Positions 34,618 to 42,854 of a stretch of DNA of 64,000 nucleotides are shown here, in pieces (the first letter of the stretch is position 1; the number at the start of each line of letters is the position of its first letter). The notes beneath the pieces were generated by a model that worked only from the letters and a program-made list of their open reading frames with translations, did no database searches and was not told the DNA's origin. Origin of the DNA: an uncultured Lachnospiraceae bacterium (GTDB taxonomy: Bacteria > Bacillota > Clostridia > Lachnospirales > Lachnospiraceae); contig CALWSF010000013.1 in NCBI GenBank assembly GCA_944384125.1, positions 1 to 64,000 on the forward strand. The letters are read 5' to 3'. The position numbers and the translations under genes were made by a program.

Positions 34618-35174
34618 ACTCCGCCTCCAAACGATATAATATAAACCGGGTTCTGTCCTTTCATGAGATGAAGACGCCCCGCCTTTTCGCTGCGGGACAC
34701 CTGAAGGGACACTATTTCCGCCTCAATCCCTCTTCCCCGGATAATTTCCAGTATTTCCGCCAGTGATTCCAGCGCGATCACATTGAGCACAATCCTCATT
34801 TTGGGGTTTAATTCCAGAAGTTTATCAAGGATACCTCTCATGCGGCCCGAACTGCCGCCGATAAATGCATGTGACGGTACCCTGTCCGCATATGCAAAGG
34901 TATCCGGCGCCGTTCCCTCCACAATGCGCACACAATCTGTCCCGGCCTTTTCACAGTTGGCCCGTATAAGCGAAACAGCCTCCGGCTTCTGTTCAAAGGC
35001 ATAAATCCGGATCCCCGGATATATCATGGCTGCTTCCACCGACACAGAACCGGTTCCGGCTCCCACATCCCAGAGAACGCATCCCTGCGCAAGCTCCAGT
35101 TTAGACAGAGAAACAGCCCGTACTTCACTCTTTGTCATGGGGATTTCTCCCCGGATAAACCAGTCATCCCTCAT
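34614..35174 (-). CDS. cbiT: Cobalt-precorrin-6B C15-methyltransferase (decarboxylating)
   Basis: A 186-residue SAM methyltransferase (CbiT) that methylates C15 and decarboxylates the C12 acetate of the corrin ring. It begins RDDWFIRGEIPMTKSEVRA, the CbiT signature, and has the SAM motif LWDVGAGTGSVSVEAA near residue 35 and IGGSSGRMRGI near 105. CbiE, its partner in the CobL reaction, is fused to CbiJ two genes upstream. It overlaps cbiA by 11 bp and dus by four bases. Confidence 0.95.
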   Translation of the reverse strand: MRDDWFIRGEIPMTKSEVRAVSLSKLELAQGCVLWDVGAGTGSVSVEAAMIYPGIRIYAFEQKPEAVSLIRANCEKAGTDCVRIVEGTAPDTFAYADRVPSHAFIGGSSGRMRGILDKLLELNPKMRIVLNVIALESLAEILEIIRGRGIEAEIVSLQVSRSEKAGRLHLMKGQNPVYIISFGGGV

Positions 35175-36597
35175 GTTCTCTTCTCTCCTCTCTGTATTCC
35201 CGGCAGCAGGAAAGCCATCTTTCCAGAAATTCCGGACAGGAGGGGTAGTAGAGATGAGGGAATCCTCCTATCTGCGAACCGGAATCATGCATACAGTACC
35301 AGCCCCGCTTTTTTCCTCCGTCAGGCGACGGCTTCTCGGCATACCAGTCACTGCCCGGATTTTCGCTCTCCCAGTAATGAAACTCATGTCCCCGGATTAC
35401 CGGTCTCTCAGAAGAAGTAAGCGTCACATATCCGAATCTCCCAAGCTTTCCCGTACGAAATGCATCAAACGAATACACCCCCGCCACAGGATACATCTGT
35501 CCGTCGCTTCCCTCCAGAGTCCGGTGAAGATACAAAAATCCGCCGCATTCAGCAAGAAAGGGAAGGCCCGATGCCGCTGCCTGCCTCACACTTTCACGCA
35601 TGGATATGTTTTCCGCCAGTTCTTTCCCGTAATTTTCAGGATAACCGCCTCCCAGAATAAGCCCGTCCAGCCCATCCGGCAGTTCCCGATCCCGAAGGGG
35701 ACTGAAGTAAACTGCCGTTCCTCCCAGCCTTTCCAAAAGCTCCAGATTCTCCTGATAATAAAAGCAAAATGCTTCATCCCGCGCCACACCGATGCGCAGT
35801 CTCTTACCCGATTCTGCTCTTTCCGGAACTCTTTTTTCAGCAGATTCACTGTTTTTTCCCAGGCATACATCTTCTGACGAGTGCGACAGACGGAGGAGCC
35901 CCTCCACATTTACTGTTTTTTCCATCTGATCCGCCAGCTTTCCAATTCTCTCCCGCAGTGCATTTATTTCTTCCGGAATAAAGAGACCCAGATGACGGCT
36001 TTCTATGCGGTATTCCTCCGACTCCGGAAGAAAACCCAGAACAGGTATACCCGTCCTCTCCTCAATGGCAGGAGCCAGCCTGGAATAATACATGGAAGAA
36101 ATCCGGTTGAGAATAATACCTCTGATCCCGCTGTTCTCCACAAACCGGCAGAAACCTGATGCCATGGCAGCAGCGGACAGAGAAACTCCCCGGCAGTTTA
36201 AAATCAATACAGCCGGCGTACCTGTCGCTGAAGCGATGTCCCAGCTGCTGGCTTTAAGGGATGTTCCTCCAAGACCGTCATAATATCCCATTACCCCTTC
36301 CAGAACTGCAATATCTGCCTGTTCTCTGTCCATAGCCGAAAAGAGGGAATTCCTGATTTCTTCTGCACCTACAAAGAAACCATCCAGATTTCTTCCCGGT
36401 ATCCCCAGCACATACCGGTGAAACATGGGATCAATATAATCCGGACCGCATTTGCAGGCAACAGGCCTCATCCCTCTGCGTTTTAAAATTTCCAGAAGTC
36501 CGCATGTTATCAGTGTTTTTCCGCTTCCGCTTGAAGGTGCCGCAATAAGCAGCCTGTCATACTGTCTGTTTATTCTGCCGCCGTCTTTTTCTCTCAT
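35164..36597 (-). CDS. cbiA: Cobyrinate a,c-diamide synthase
   Basis: A 477-residue glutamine amidotransferase that amidates carboxylates a and c of cobyrinate. The ATP-binding N-terminus reads LLIAAPSSGSGKTLITCGL, with VLEGVMGYYDGLGG near residue 105. The glutaminase domain has the Cys in PFLAECGGFLYL and the final His segment GHEFHYWE, characteristic of CbiA. There is a somewhat longer linker (about 240-270, Ser/Glu/Lys-rich) between the domains. Its ATG shares a base with the cbiJ-cbiE stop (TAATG). Confidence 0.96.
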   Translation of the reverse strand: MREKDGGRINRQYDRLLIAAPSSGSGKTLITCGLLEILKRRGMRPVACKCGPDYIDPMFHRYVLGIPGRNLDGFFVGAEEIRNSLFSAMDREQADIAVLEGVMGYYDGLGGTSLKASSWDIASATGTPAVLILNCRGVSLSAAAMASGFCRFVENSGIRGIILNRISSMYYSRLAPAIEERTGIPVLGFLPESEEYRIESRHLGLFIPEEINALRERIGKLADQMEKTVNVEGLLRLSHSSEDVCLGKNSESAEKRVPERAESGKRLRIGVARDEAFCFYYQENLELLERLGGTAVYFSPLRDRELPDGLDGLILGGGYPENYGKELAENISMRESVRQAAASGLPFLAECGGFLYLHRTLEGSDGQMYPVAGVYSFDAFRTGKLGRFGYVTLTSSERPVIRGHEFHYWESENPGSDWYAEKPSPDGGKKRGWYCMHDSGSQIGGFPHLYYPSCPEFLERWLSCCREYREERREHEG

Positions 36598-38105
36598 TAC
36601 TCCTCCTTCTCAATCAGAACCAGACTGAGATCCGAAAAATTCCCCCCGGTAAATTCCCTTACCCGTCCTGTTCTGATCCTCTCATCCGGATAAGAAAGTC
36701 TTTCTCCCACCGAAATCATACTGTCTCCCAGTCCGACTGACACAAGTGCTCTGCAAAGCTTGCAGACCCCATTTTTTCCTCCCGCCAGAATGAATATTTT
36801 TTTCTTTTTTTCTTCCCGTATTTCTTCCGCATTCAGATTTCTTCCATGCGCCGAGTAAACAGCCGCATCCTGCCAGGAAACTCCCAGACGGGCTGAAAAA
36901 TAACTGATGCCTGATATCCCCGGCATAACTCTGAATGGAATTTTCTGCTCTCTGAGTCGCCTGGATAACCCTCCGAAACCACTGTAAAAACCTGTGTCGC
37001 CGGAATAAAGTACCACAGCACGGATACCGTTCCCTTTAAGTTCCCCAAGCTTCTGTACTATTTCATCGGGCAGATATGTTTCAATCATCTGTGGTTTTCC
37101 AAAAGTATTTCTGCCATCCAGAACGCACTCAGCCGACTCCAGCATACGCCGGGCACCAAATATTATATCGCCTGAGCAGATTGCATCCTGTACTTCCCGG
37201 GTCATAATCTTCGGATTTCCCATACCGATCCCCGCAAGAATAATGTCAGAAAGGTATCCTTTTCCATTCCCTGGCTTTTCTTCCTGCGCATCTGAACTTC
37301 CCTCTAACGGCCATTTCTCCGTTTTCTCTGCTTTTCCGGGGTCAGTCTCCCTGCAGGCCGCATATTTTTCCAGATAATGGCATACTTTCCTCCACTCTAT
37401 CCCATCCTCAGACGGGCGGCAGATTACCACCACAGATACGCCGGCAGAGTCAGCAGCCAGAAGTTTTTCTCTGAACCCGCCTGCCTGCCCGGAATTTTTT
37501 GTTACAAGCCAGGAAGCCCCTGTTTCTTCAAGCAGAATCCGGTTTGCAGCCTCCGAAAAAGGTCCCTGCGCCGCATAAATGTGGCTTCCCGGTATTCCCA
37601 GTTTTTCACATCTGGCTAAAACCTCAGAAGAAGGAAGAACACGTACATAAACACGCTCTCTGAAATCCGGCAGAACGCAGAATTTGTCCAGCTCTCTGCT
37701 GCCGGTTGTAACCAGGATTTTCCCTTCCTTCTTTTGCAGAAAATCTGCCGCTTCTTCAGCATCCGAAACCCAGAAAACGTTATCAGGTCTCTCCCCGTCT
37801 TCCCTCAGGCACCGAATCAATTCTACATTTTCCATTGCACAGGCTGCACGTATATTTTCAGAAACCTCCCTGGCATAGGGATGCGTCGCATCAACAGCAA
37901 GACGGATTTTTTTCTCCCTCATAAACGCCGCCATCTCATCCCGATCCATCGCCCTTTTTGTCACATGAATCCGGGAACTTTCAGACAGAAGATCTTTTCC
38001 ATAGTCAGACACAACACTTACCCACACCTCTATCCCGCTGTTCTCACAGAATTCTGTCAAAAAGCGCCCTTCCGTTGTTCCTCCGAAAATCAGTATCTCA
38101 GACAT
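36597..38105 (-). CDS. cbiJ-cbiE: CbiJ-CbiE fusion: precorrin-6A reductase and C5-methyltransferase
   Basis: A 502-residue fusion. Residues about 1-250 are CbiJ/CobK (ILIFGGTTEGRFLTEFC, VDATHPYAREVS, VTTGSRELDKF), reducing cobalt-precorrin-6A with NADH or NADPH. Residues about 283-502 are CbiE (DIILAGIGMGNPKIMTREVQ, VLYSGDTGFYSG, VMPGISGISYFSARLG), methylating C5. A charged linker (GKAEKTEKWPLEGSSDAQEE) joins them. The two act consecutively, so the fusion may pass the intermediate. It overlaps cbiH by eight bases. Confidence 0.95.
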   Translation of the reverse strand: MSEILIFGGTTEGRFLTEFCENSGIEVWVSVVSDYGKDLLSESSRIHVTKRAMDRDEMAAFMREKKIRLAVDATHPYAREVSENIRAACAMENVELIRCLREDGERPDNVFWVSDAEEAADFLQKKEGKILVTTGSRELDKFCVLPDFRERVYVRVLPSSEVLARCEKLGIPGSHIYAAQGPFSEAANRILLEETGASWLVTKNSGQAGGFREKLLAADSAGVSVVVICRPSEDGIEWRKVCHYLEKYAACRETDPGKAEKTEKWPLEGSSDAQEEKPGNGKGYLSDIILAGIGMGNPKIMTREVQDAICSGDIIFGARRMLESAECVLDGRNTFGKPQMIETYLPDEIVQKLGELKGNGIRAVVLYSGDTGFYSGFGGLSRRLREQKIPFRVMPGISGISYFSARLGVSWQDAAVYSAHGRNLNAEEIREEKKKKIFILAGGKNGVCKLCRALVSVGLGDSMISVGERLSYPDERIRTGRVREFTGGNFSDLSLVLIEKEE

Positions 38106-38835
38106 TTCTGTATCCCCTGGGTGTAATCATTCTTCTGCCTGAAAAGAAAGTCTCCCTGTTTCCTATAAAAACAGTGGTAAACATATCCGCATCCGCACTT
38201 TCCAGCTCGCCAAGCGTCATAAGCTCCATTGTCTCTTCACTCCTCCCGATATTCTTTACCAGACCGCACCGTGTGCCGGGATCCCTGTGCTTAAGAAGAA
38301 TACGGCAGGCACGCGCCAGATAGTCACTTCGTTTTCTGCTGGCGGGATTGTAAAGACAGATCACAAAATCCGACTCAGCCGCAGACCGCAGGCGCATTTC
38401 TATTACCTCCCACGGCGTAAGCAAATCGCTGAGACTTATAACAGCAAAATCGTGCCCCAGAGGCGCCCCCAGAACAGCTCCGCCGCTCAGTGCCGCCGTA
38501 ATTCCCGGAATGACTTCAATCTCTGTATCAGGAAAATCCTCGGCAAGCTGAAGCGCCAGCCCCGCCATCCCGTAGACACCGCTGTCCCCGCTGCAGATCA
38601 GAGCCGTCTTTTTTCCGGACGCTGCCGACCGGAGAGCCATAATACACCGCTCCTTTTCCTGCCGCATGGGAGTCACAAGAAACTCTGCTTCAGGATAAAA
38701 ATCTTTTACAAGATCAACATATACCGTATATCCAGCTATAACCTGGCATTCTCCCAGTATCCGATCGGCACGGATCGTCATATCCTCCCGCCCTCCGGGA
38801 CCAATTCCTACTATATAAAGTCTTTTTTCTTCCAT
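38098..38835 (-). CDS. cbiH: Cobalt-precorrin-3 C17-methyltransferase
   Basis: A 245-residue SAM-dependent methyltransferase of the corrin family that contracts the ring while methylating C17. Family motifs: LYIVGIGPGGREDMTIRA at the start, CSGDSGVYGMAG near residue 80, VIPGITAALSGGAVLGAPLG near 105, and LYNPASRKRSDYL. Normal length. It overlaps cbiG by 25 bp, and CbiG acts on its product. Confidence 0.95.
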   Translation of the reverse strand: MEEKRLYIVGIGPGGREDMTIRADRILGECQVIAGYTVYVDLVKDFYPEAEFLVTPMRQEKERCIMALRSAASGKKTALICSGDSGVYGMAGLALQLAEDFPDTEIEVIPGITAALSGGAVLGAPLGHDFAVISLSDLLTPWEVIEMRLRSAAESDFVICLYNPASRKRSDYLARACRILLKHRDPGTRCGLVKNIGRSEETMELMTLGELESADADMFTTVFIGNRETFFSGRRMITPRGYRNV

Positions 38836-39923
38836 TGTATTTTCTCCTCTTTCCCCGTTTCAGGAACAGCCAGAGCGGCTGTGACCGCCCCTACCGCTGT
38901 TTTTCCCGCCGCAAGATATACAAAGGATGGGTCTTTATCCGGAAGTTTCTGTGCCGCCGCCAGAACAGCCGCACGTTCACAGACGTTCCCGACCCCCACC
39001 GTTTTTTTAACAAACTCCGACTGCGCAAAGTCCCCCAGAACCTGCTCAAGCATCTCGGCGGGATATGGGCAGAAATCCAGTTTCCACTCTTTCACAAATT
39101 CAAGAAACGCCGGCTCCTCTTTTTTTCTGTCCACAGTCGCAAGCGCAGATACCGCCAGGCGGCTTATACCCGCTTTTTCAAGGACATGCATGGCTGCCGC
39201 AGCAACAGCTTCCCCCGATGCACCGCGGCGGCATCCCATCCCCAGTACCGCCGTTTTCGGAATAAGACGAAGAAGATTCGCCGATTCCGGCTTCTCTCCG
39301 GAAAAAGATGAGGGCTCTCCTCCCTCTCTCTGTGTTATGTAAAGATTCATATTCTGCCAGATCCCCGGAGTCATCTCCCGGGGCATACATCCATCCACCG
39401 CAAAATCACTGAAGAATCCTATTTTTTCCCCCCGCAGAACTGCCGCTGACATCTCCTTTGCAAGCCGCATGTCCTCTATTGCCATTTCATTCTCAGAAGC
39501 AAACACATCAACCGCAAATGCCCGGTTCAGATCGGTCGCCGTTGTAATAACCGGTACAGCTCCCAGAACTTCCGCCGCTTTTCCGGCCAAAGTATTTGCT
39601 CCGCCAATATGGCCGGACAACACCGGAATTACATATGTTCCCCGCTCATCTATAACCAGTACGGCCGGATCCGTACGTTTATCCTTTATAAACGGTGCAA
39701 TCAGCCTTACAGCAATCCCCGCTGCCCCGATAAATATCAGAACATCTGTCTCACCGAAAATTCTTTCAACTACTTTTCCGACCGGTTCCATACAGAACCT
39801 GCAGTCGTACAATGTAAATGTGAACCGCCCGCTCTGCCCCATCCTTTCTCTGAGACGCAGAGCTGTTTTTTTCCCCCGATCCGTAAAATTAAAAACTGCC
39901 AGACTCCGTCTCTCTCTGCTCAT
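38811..39923 (-). CDS. cbiG: Cobalt-precorrin-5A hydrolase
   Basis: A 370-residue protein that opens the delta-lactone of cobalt-precorrin-5A and releases acetaldehyde. The N-terminal part (IFIGAAGIAVRLIAPFIKDK, VLSGHIGGANTLA) and the C-terminal CbiG domain (VLGMGCRRGASGEAV, GVGNVCERAAVLAA) are both present. An open frame runs 31 codons further upstream into cbiF, but AGAGGG lies about nine bases before ATG 39923. It overlaps cbiF by 35 bp and cbiH by 25 bp. Confidence 0.94.
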   Translation of the reverse strand: MSRERRSLAVFNFTDRGKKTALRLRERMGQSGRFTFTLYDCRFCMEPVGKVVERIFGETDVLIFIGAAGIAVRLIAPFIKDKRTDPAVLVIDERGTYVIPVLSGHIGGANTLAGKAAEVLGAVPVITTATDLNRAFAVDVFASENEMAIEDMRLAKEMSAAVLRGEKIGFFSDFAVDGCMPREMTPGIWQNMNLYITQREGGEPSSFSGEKPESANLLRLIPKTAVLGMGCRRGASGEAVAAAAMHVLEKAGISRLAVSALATVDRKKEEPAFLEFVKEWKLDFCPYPAEMLEQVLGDFAQSEFVKKTVGVGNVCERAAVLAAAQKLPDKDPSFVYLAAGKTAVGAVTAALAVPETGKEEKIQWKKKDFI

Positions 39924-40680
39924 CCTCATTTCCCTCTCTGAAACCTGTTGTGAATCCGGGATGATAAAGCTTTGACCTTTCGTAATCCCCGGTTCCTGCC
40001 ACATCTCCCACCACAATAAGAGCTGTCCTGTCTATTCCCTCAGAAAGGGCGACGCTGTCCAGAGTTCCTACTGTACACAAAACCTTTTTTTCATCCGGCC
40101 ATGTGGCTTTATATATAATTGCCGCAGGCGTGTCCTCCCCATAACCGCCCTCAATCAGCTCTGTCTGAAGTTTTTTTATAAGACCGGCACTCAGGAAAAT
40201 AACCATGGTGGCATGATGGGACGCAAACGAAGAAATACTCTCTCCCTCCGGCATAGGTGTCCGGCCGGCCACACGCGTAATAATAACACTCTGGGACACT
40301 CCCGGAAGTGTATATTCTATCCCAAGAGCCGAGGCCGCACCGCACAGGGAACTGACTCCCGGACAGATATCCCAGTCAATTCCAAGTTTTTTCAGTTCAT
40401 CTATCTGCTCTCTTATAGCTCCGTATATACTGGGGTCCCCCGTGTGAAGCCTCACTGTCATTTTCCCCTGTTCCTCCGCCTCGCGAATCCGGCAGACCAC
40501 TTCCTCAAGAGTCATGCGCGAACTGTCGTATATGCAGCACCCGGGTCTGCACATTTTCAAAAGCTCAGGATTAACCAGCGAACCGGCATAAATGACCTGA
40601 TCCGCATTCCGAATAAGCTCTGCCCCCCGCACTGTAATCAAATCCGCCGCGCCGGGACCGGCGCCCACAAAATGTACCAT
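39889..40680 (-). CDS. cbiF: Cobalt-precorrin-4 C11-methyltransferase
   Basis: A 263-residue SAM methyltransferase. It starts VHFVGAGPGAADLITVRGAELI and has YAGSLVNPELL, LHTGDPSIYGAIREQ near residue 80, CPGVSSLCGAASALGIEYTLPG and the TRVAGRTPMPEGE segment of CbiF/CobM. Normal length. It lies 73 bp after cbiD and overlaps cbiG. Confidence 0.96.
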   Translation of the reverse strand: MVHFVGAGPGAADLITVRGAELIRNADQVIYAGSLVNPELLKMCRPGCCIYDSSRMTLEEVVCRIREAEEQGKMTVRLHTGDPSIYGAIREQIDELKKLGIDWDICPGVSSLCGAASALGIEYTLPGVSQSVIITRVAGRTPMPEGESISSFASHHATMVIFLSAGLIKKLQTELIEGGYGEDTPAAIIYKATWPDEKKVLCTVGTLDSVALSEGIDRTALIVVGDVAGTGDYERSKLYHPGFTTGFREGNEDEQRETESGSF

Positions 40681-40753
40681 CTCTTATCCCCTTTCCCCTC
40701 CGAATTTTCCGTGCCGTCAGAAATCCTTTCTTCCGGCAATAAACCATTATTCC

Positions 40754-41941
40754 TCAAACACGTTCTCTTAATTCCGCCGCAAATTTTTCTGCATATTCTG
40801 TCATAGCCAGGCATCCATAAACGGTGGAAAAAAGAATGACTTCCGTCTCAACTCCATACTTTTTTTCCAGAACATACTTTGCCCGATATGCGGCTCTCTT
40901 AAAAACCCGATCCGCACATCCTTCTCTTCGCAGACAGTCAACAGCCTCCTCCGTCGTATTAAGCTTCCGGAGAATGTTCCTGATACCCTCATTCACACCT
41001 TCTTCTCCGGCGCATCTGGCCAGAATCTCCATGCGTCTGTCTCCATACTTTGAATGTGTATTTAAAACACCGCCTGCAACCTTAATCAGTTTTCCGGGGT
41101 GCCCGGCCAGGAGAACACGCTTAACCCCCTCTTCCTTAAGCATCCGGAATGTTTCTCCCACAAAATTGCTGCACTTTACAAACTGTTCTGCAGAAAGACC
41201 TTCTGTTTCCCGGAGAAATCGCTCCCCGTAATTTCCGGGAGCAACTGCCAGAATCCGGTTCCCGTCAGCCACACGAATTCGTATATCAAGCCGTATCGTA
41301 TCAAGAAGAGCTTTTTCGCTCATGGGATTGACGACACCGGTTGTTCCCAGAATCGATATTCCCCCATAAATTCCCAGATTGGGATTAAATGTGTGAAGCG
41401 CCAGCCGTTTCCCATCCGGCACGCATATTTCAATTCTCACGCAGGCTTGCGGATGTCCGGCCGCGCGACGTGCAAGCTCCGCCTCCTGCATTATCATCCG
41501 GCGCGGAACCGGATTAATCGCGTAATAGCCGGGAGGACAGGACAGGCCTTTTTTTGTAACAATCCCGACACCCTCTCCGCCTGTCACAAATATTCCGGGA
41601 TAGGCATCATCCTCATAACAGGGTATCTCCCTCCTGCCTGTCTGCCCGGTGCGGGTTCTTATTCCGTCAGACAGGGATGCTCTCGCCAGAATGATCGTTC
41701 TGTTGGTAACATCAGGGTCATCCCCCGCATCTTTTCTGACGGCACAGACTGCTGAACTCTGCTCCCAGCATGCTTTTTCCAGTTTAAATTCCACTTTTTT
41801 TCCGGATGGCACCGTACACTGTGCCTTTTCTGGTAAGCGGCCGGAAAGCAGCATAAAAACAGCGGCCCCCGCACAGGCCGCCGCACATGTTCCCGTTGTA
41901 AATCCGCTTCGAAGCGTTTTATTTTCATCCACGGCAGACAT
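40754..41941 (-). CDS. cbiD: Cobalt-precorrin-5B C1-methyltransferase
   Basis: A 395-residue CbiD protein, recognised by LRSGFTTGTCAAACAGAA at the start, VRKDAGDDPDVTN near residue 68, GGEGVGIVTKKGL, INPVPRRMI and GTTGVVNPMSEKA. It methylates C1 after ring opening by CbiG. It is the first gene of the corrin-ring operon and has its own consensus promoter. GTGGGAGG precedes the ATG closely. Confidence 0.96.
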   Translation of the reverse strand: MSAVDENKTLRSGFTTGTCAAACAGAAVFMLLSGRLPEKAQCTVPSGKKVEFKLEKACWEQSSAVCAVRKDAGDDPDVTNRTIILARASLSDGIRTRTGQTGRREIPCYEDDAYPGIFVTGGEGVGIVTKKGLSCPPGYYAINPVPRRMIMQEAELARRAAGHPQACVRIEICVPDGKRLALHTFNPNLGIYGGISILGTTGVVNPMSEKALLDTIRLDIRIRVADGNRILAVAPGNYGERFLRETEGLSAEQFVKCSNFVGETFRMLKEEGVKRVLLAGHPGKLIKVAGGVLNTHSKYGDRRMEILARCAGEEGVNEGIRNILRKLNTTEEAVDCLRREGCADRVFKRAAYRAKYVLEKKYGVETEVILFSTVYGCLAMTEYAEKFAAELRERV

Positions 41942-41975
41942 CCTCCCACATCAGGCAGACAGTTCATTCCCGTCC

Positions 41976-42004
41976 ATTATATGGGATTACTGCCGTTCTT
42001 TCAA
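41976..42004 (-). promoter_or_regulatory. Promoter of the corrin-ring operon
   Basis: Minus strand: TTGAAA (42004-41999), 17 bases, TATAAT (41981-41976), near consensus. The leader is only about 28 bases, excluding a riboswitch at this start site. Confidence 0.75.
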
Positions 42005-42013
42005 GAGCACTTT

Positions 42014-42229
42014 TTACTGTGCCGTATTTTCTGCCTTTTTCATTTCCCGTTTTTTCTTTGTCATAAGTCCTCCGATTCGTCCGCTCTCCTTGGCGGTCAG
42101 ACTTCTCCATCCGTTTTCCATCACTTTATCAGCAAGCCCCAGCTCGGATGCAATTTCAAATTTCATTTTTTCCTCAGGACTCCACTTTGCCGGGTCGAAG
42201 GCATCTTCTTTTTTTACTTTTTTACTCAT
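42014..42229 (-). CDS. Alpha/beta-type small acid-soluble spore protein
   Basis: A 71-residue protein that coats and protects spore DNA. KMKFEIASELGLADKVMENG followed by WRSLTAKESGRIGGLMTKKK matches the conserved core of alpha/beta SASPs: FEIASE is the GPR protease site, and GW..LT(A/S)xExGxIGG the DNA-binding part. A long open frame continues upstream, but that is a shadow of the next gene in another frame; ATG 42229 follows AAAGGAG by 12 bases. It shows that the organism makes spores. Confidence 0.85.
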   Translation of the reverse strand: MSKKVKKEDAFDPAKWSPEEKMKFEIASELGLADKVMENGWRSLTAKESGRIGGLMTKKKREMKKAENTAQ

Positions 42230-42235
42230 AAAACA

Positions 42236-42293
42236 GGCATACTCCTTTCCAAAACATGTACTGAGAGTATGCCCATTTTCTGGATTCCTATAC
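42236..42293 (-). promoter_or_regulatory. SASP control region: hairpin over the Shine-Dalgarno and sigma-G-like promoter
   Basis: GGCATACTC (42236-42244) and GAGTATGCC (42265-42273) form a perfect 9-bp stem. On the minus strand its 3' arm covers part of the AGGAG ribosome site and is followed by TGTTTT. A forespore sigma-G-like promoter, GTATA (42293-42289), 17 bases, CATACTC (42271-42265), overlaps the 5' arm. RNA started there lacks that arm. Confidence 0.5.
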
Positions 42294-42833
42294 GTCGATG
42301 CCTTTATCCTGCGGCTCGGGTACCGCATCTTCCTCCGGCTCAGGGCCCTTTTCAGGAGCAGGCACGGCCTTTTTTTCTGCCGCAGGTCCTTTCTCGGCCT
42401 CAGCTCCGGGTCCTTTTTCATCTGCAGGCTTCTTTTCAGCCTCAGGTTTCTTTTCAGCTTCATCCCCAGGCTTTTTTCCGGGACCGGCAGGTCCTGCCGG
42501 CTCCAAATGATGTCCTTCCGGTTCCGCATGGTGCGCACCCGGTTCAGGTTTTCTGGGAGGCACAATATCATCCGGATCAGGATCGTCATCCAGATCAACA
42601 ATATCATCCAGATCAACAATATCATCCAGATCTGCAATATCATCCCATCCGCTTATTCTGTCAAGCCCCAGATGCCCTGTTGCTCCACGTCCGATTTCAT
42701 CCCAGATACGATGAAAAACAAATCTGCCTCCTCCAATCGTACCTCCGCCGGCTGCCGCAACCGCAGTTACCCCGGCTCCGACTACAAACAGCCCTGTTCC
42801 CGCTATCAAAATCGTCTTCAACCATTTCTTCAT
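42288..42833 (-). CDS. Exported low-complexity Asp- and Pro/Glu/Lys-rich protein
   Basis: A 181-residue protein not recognised as a known family. A signal peptide (KTILIAGTGLFVVGAGVTAVAAA) is followed by a short globular-looking piece (FVFHRIWDEIGRGATGHLG), an Asp-rich block with DDIVDL repeated, and a Pro/Glu/Lys/Ala tail (EAEKKPEAEKKPADEKGPG) to the end. It has no LPXTG or lipobox. The Asp repeats come from an 18-nt tandem repeat at 42591-42644 and may bind cations. It is 21 bp after the HAAS membrane protein, in the PadR operon, so an envelope role is likely. Confidence 0.7.
   Translation of the reverse strand: MKKWLKTILIAGTGLFVVGAGVTAVAAAGGGTIGGGRFVFHRIWDEIGRGATGHLGLDRISGWDDIADLDDIVDLDDIVDLDDDPDPDDIVPPRKPEPGAHHAEPEGHHLEPAGPAGPGKKPGDEAEKKPEAEKKPADEKGPGAEAEKGPAAEKKAVPAPEKGPEPEEDAVPEPQDKGIDV
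42591..42644. repeat. Three 18-nt tandem repeats
   Basis: The unit cagatcaacaatatcatc at 42591-42608 and 42609-42626 is identical; the third, 42627-42644, differs at three positions. They encode DDIVDL, DDIVDL and DDIADL in the exported low-complexity protein. Confidence 0.9.
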
Positions 42834-42854
42834 CTCTCTGCCTCCTTACTATCT

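Noticed and set aside
41942-42013. Possible cobalamin riboswitch before cbiD
   Set aside because: The gap is only 72 bp and holds a promoter with a 28-base leader; no B12 box is present. The gaps before cobT and the precorrin-2 operon were also checked and show none.
42014-42643. Long minus-strand frame of 209 codons
   Set aside because: Its first two thirds are the out-of-frame shadow of the exported low-complexity gene. Only the last 71 codons, with their own ribosome site, encode the spore protein.
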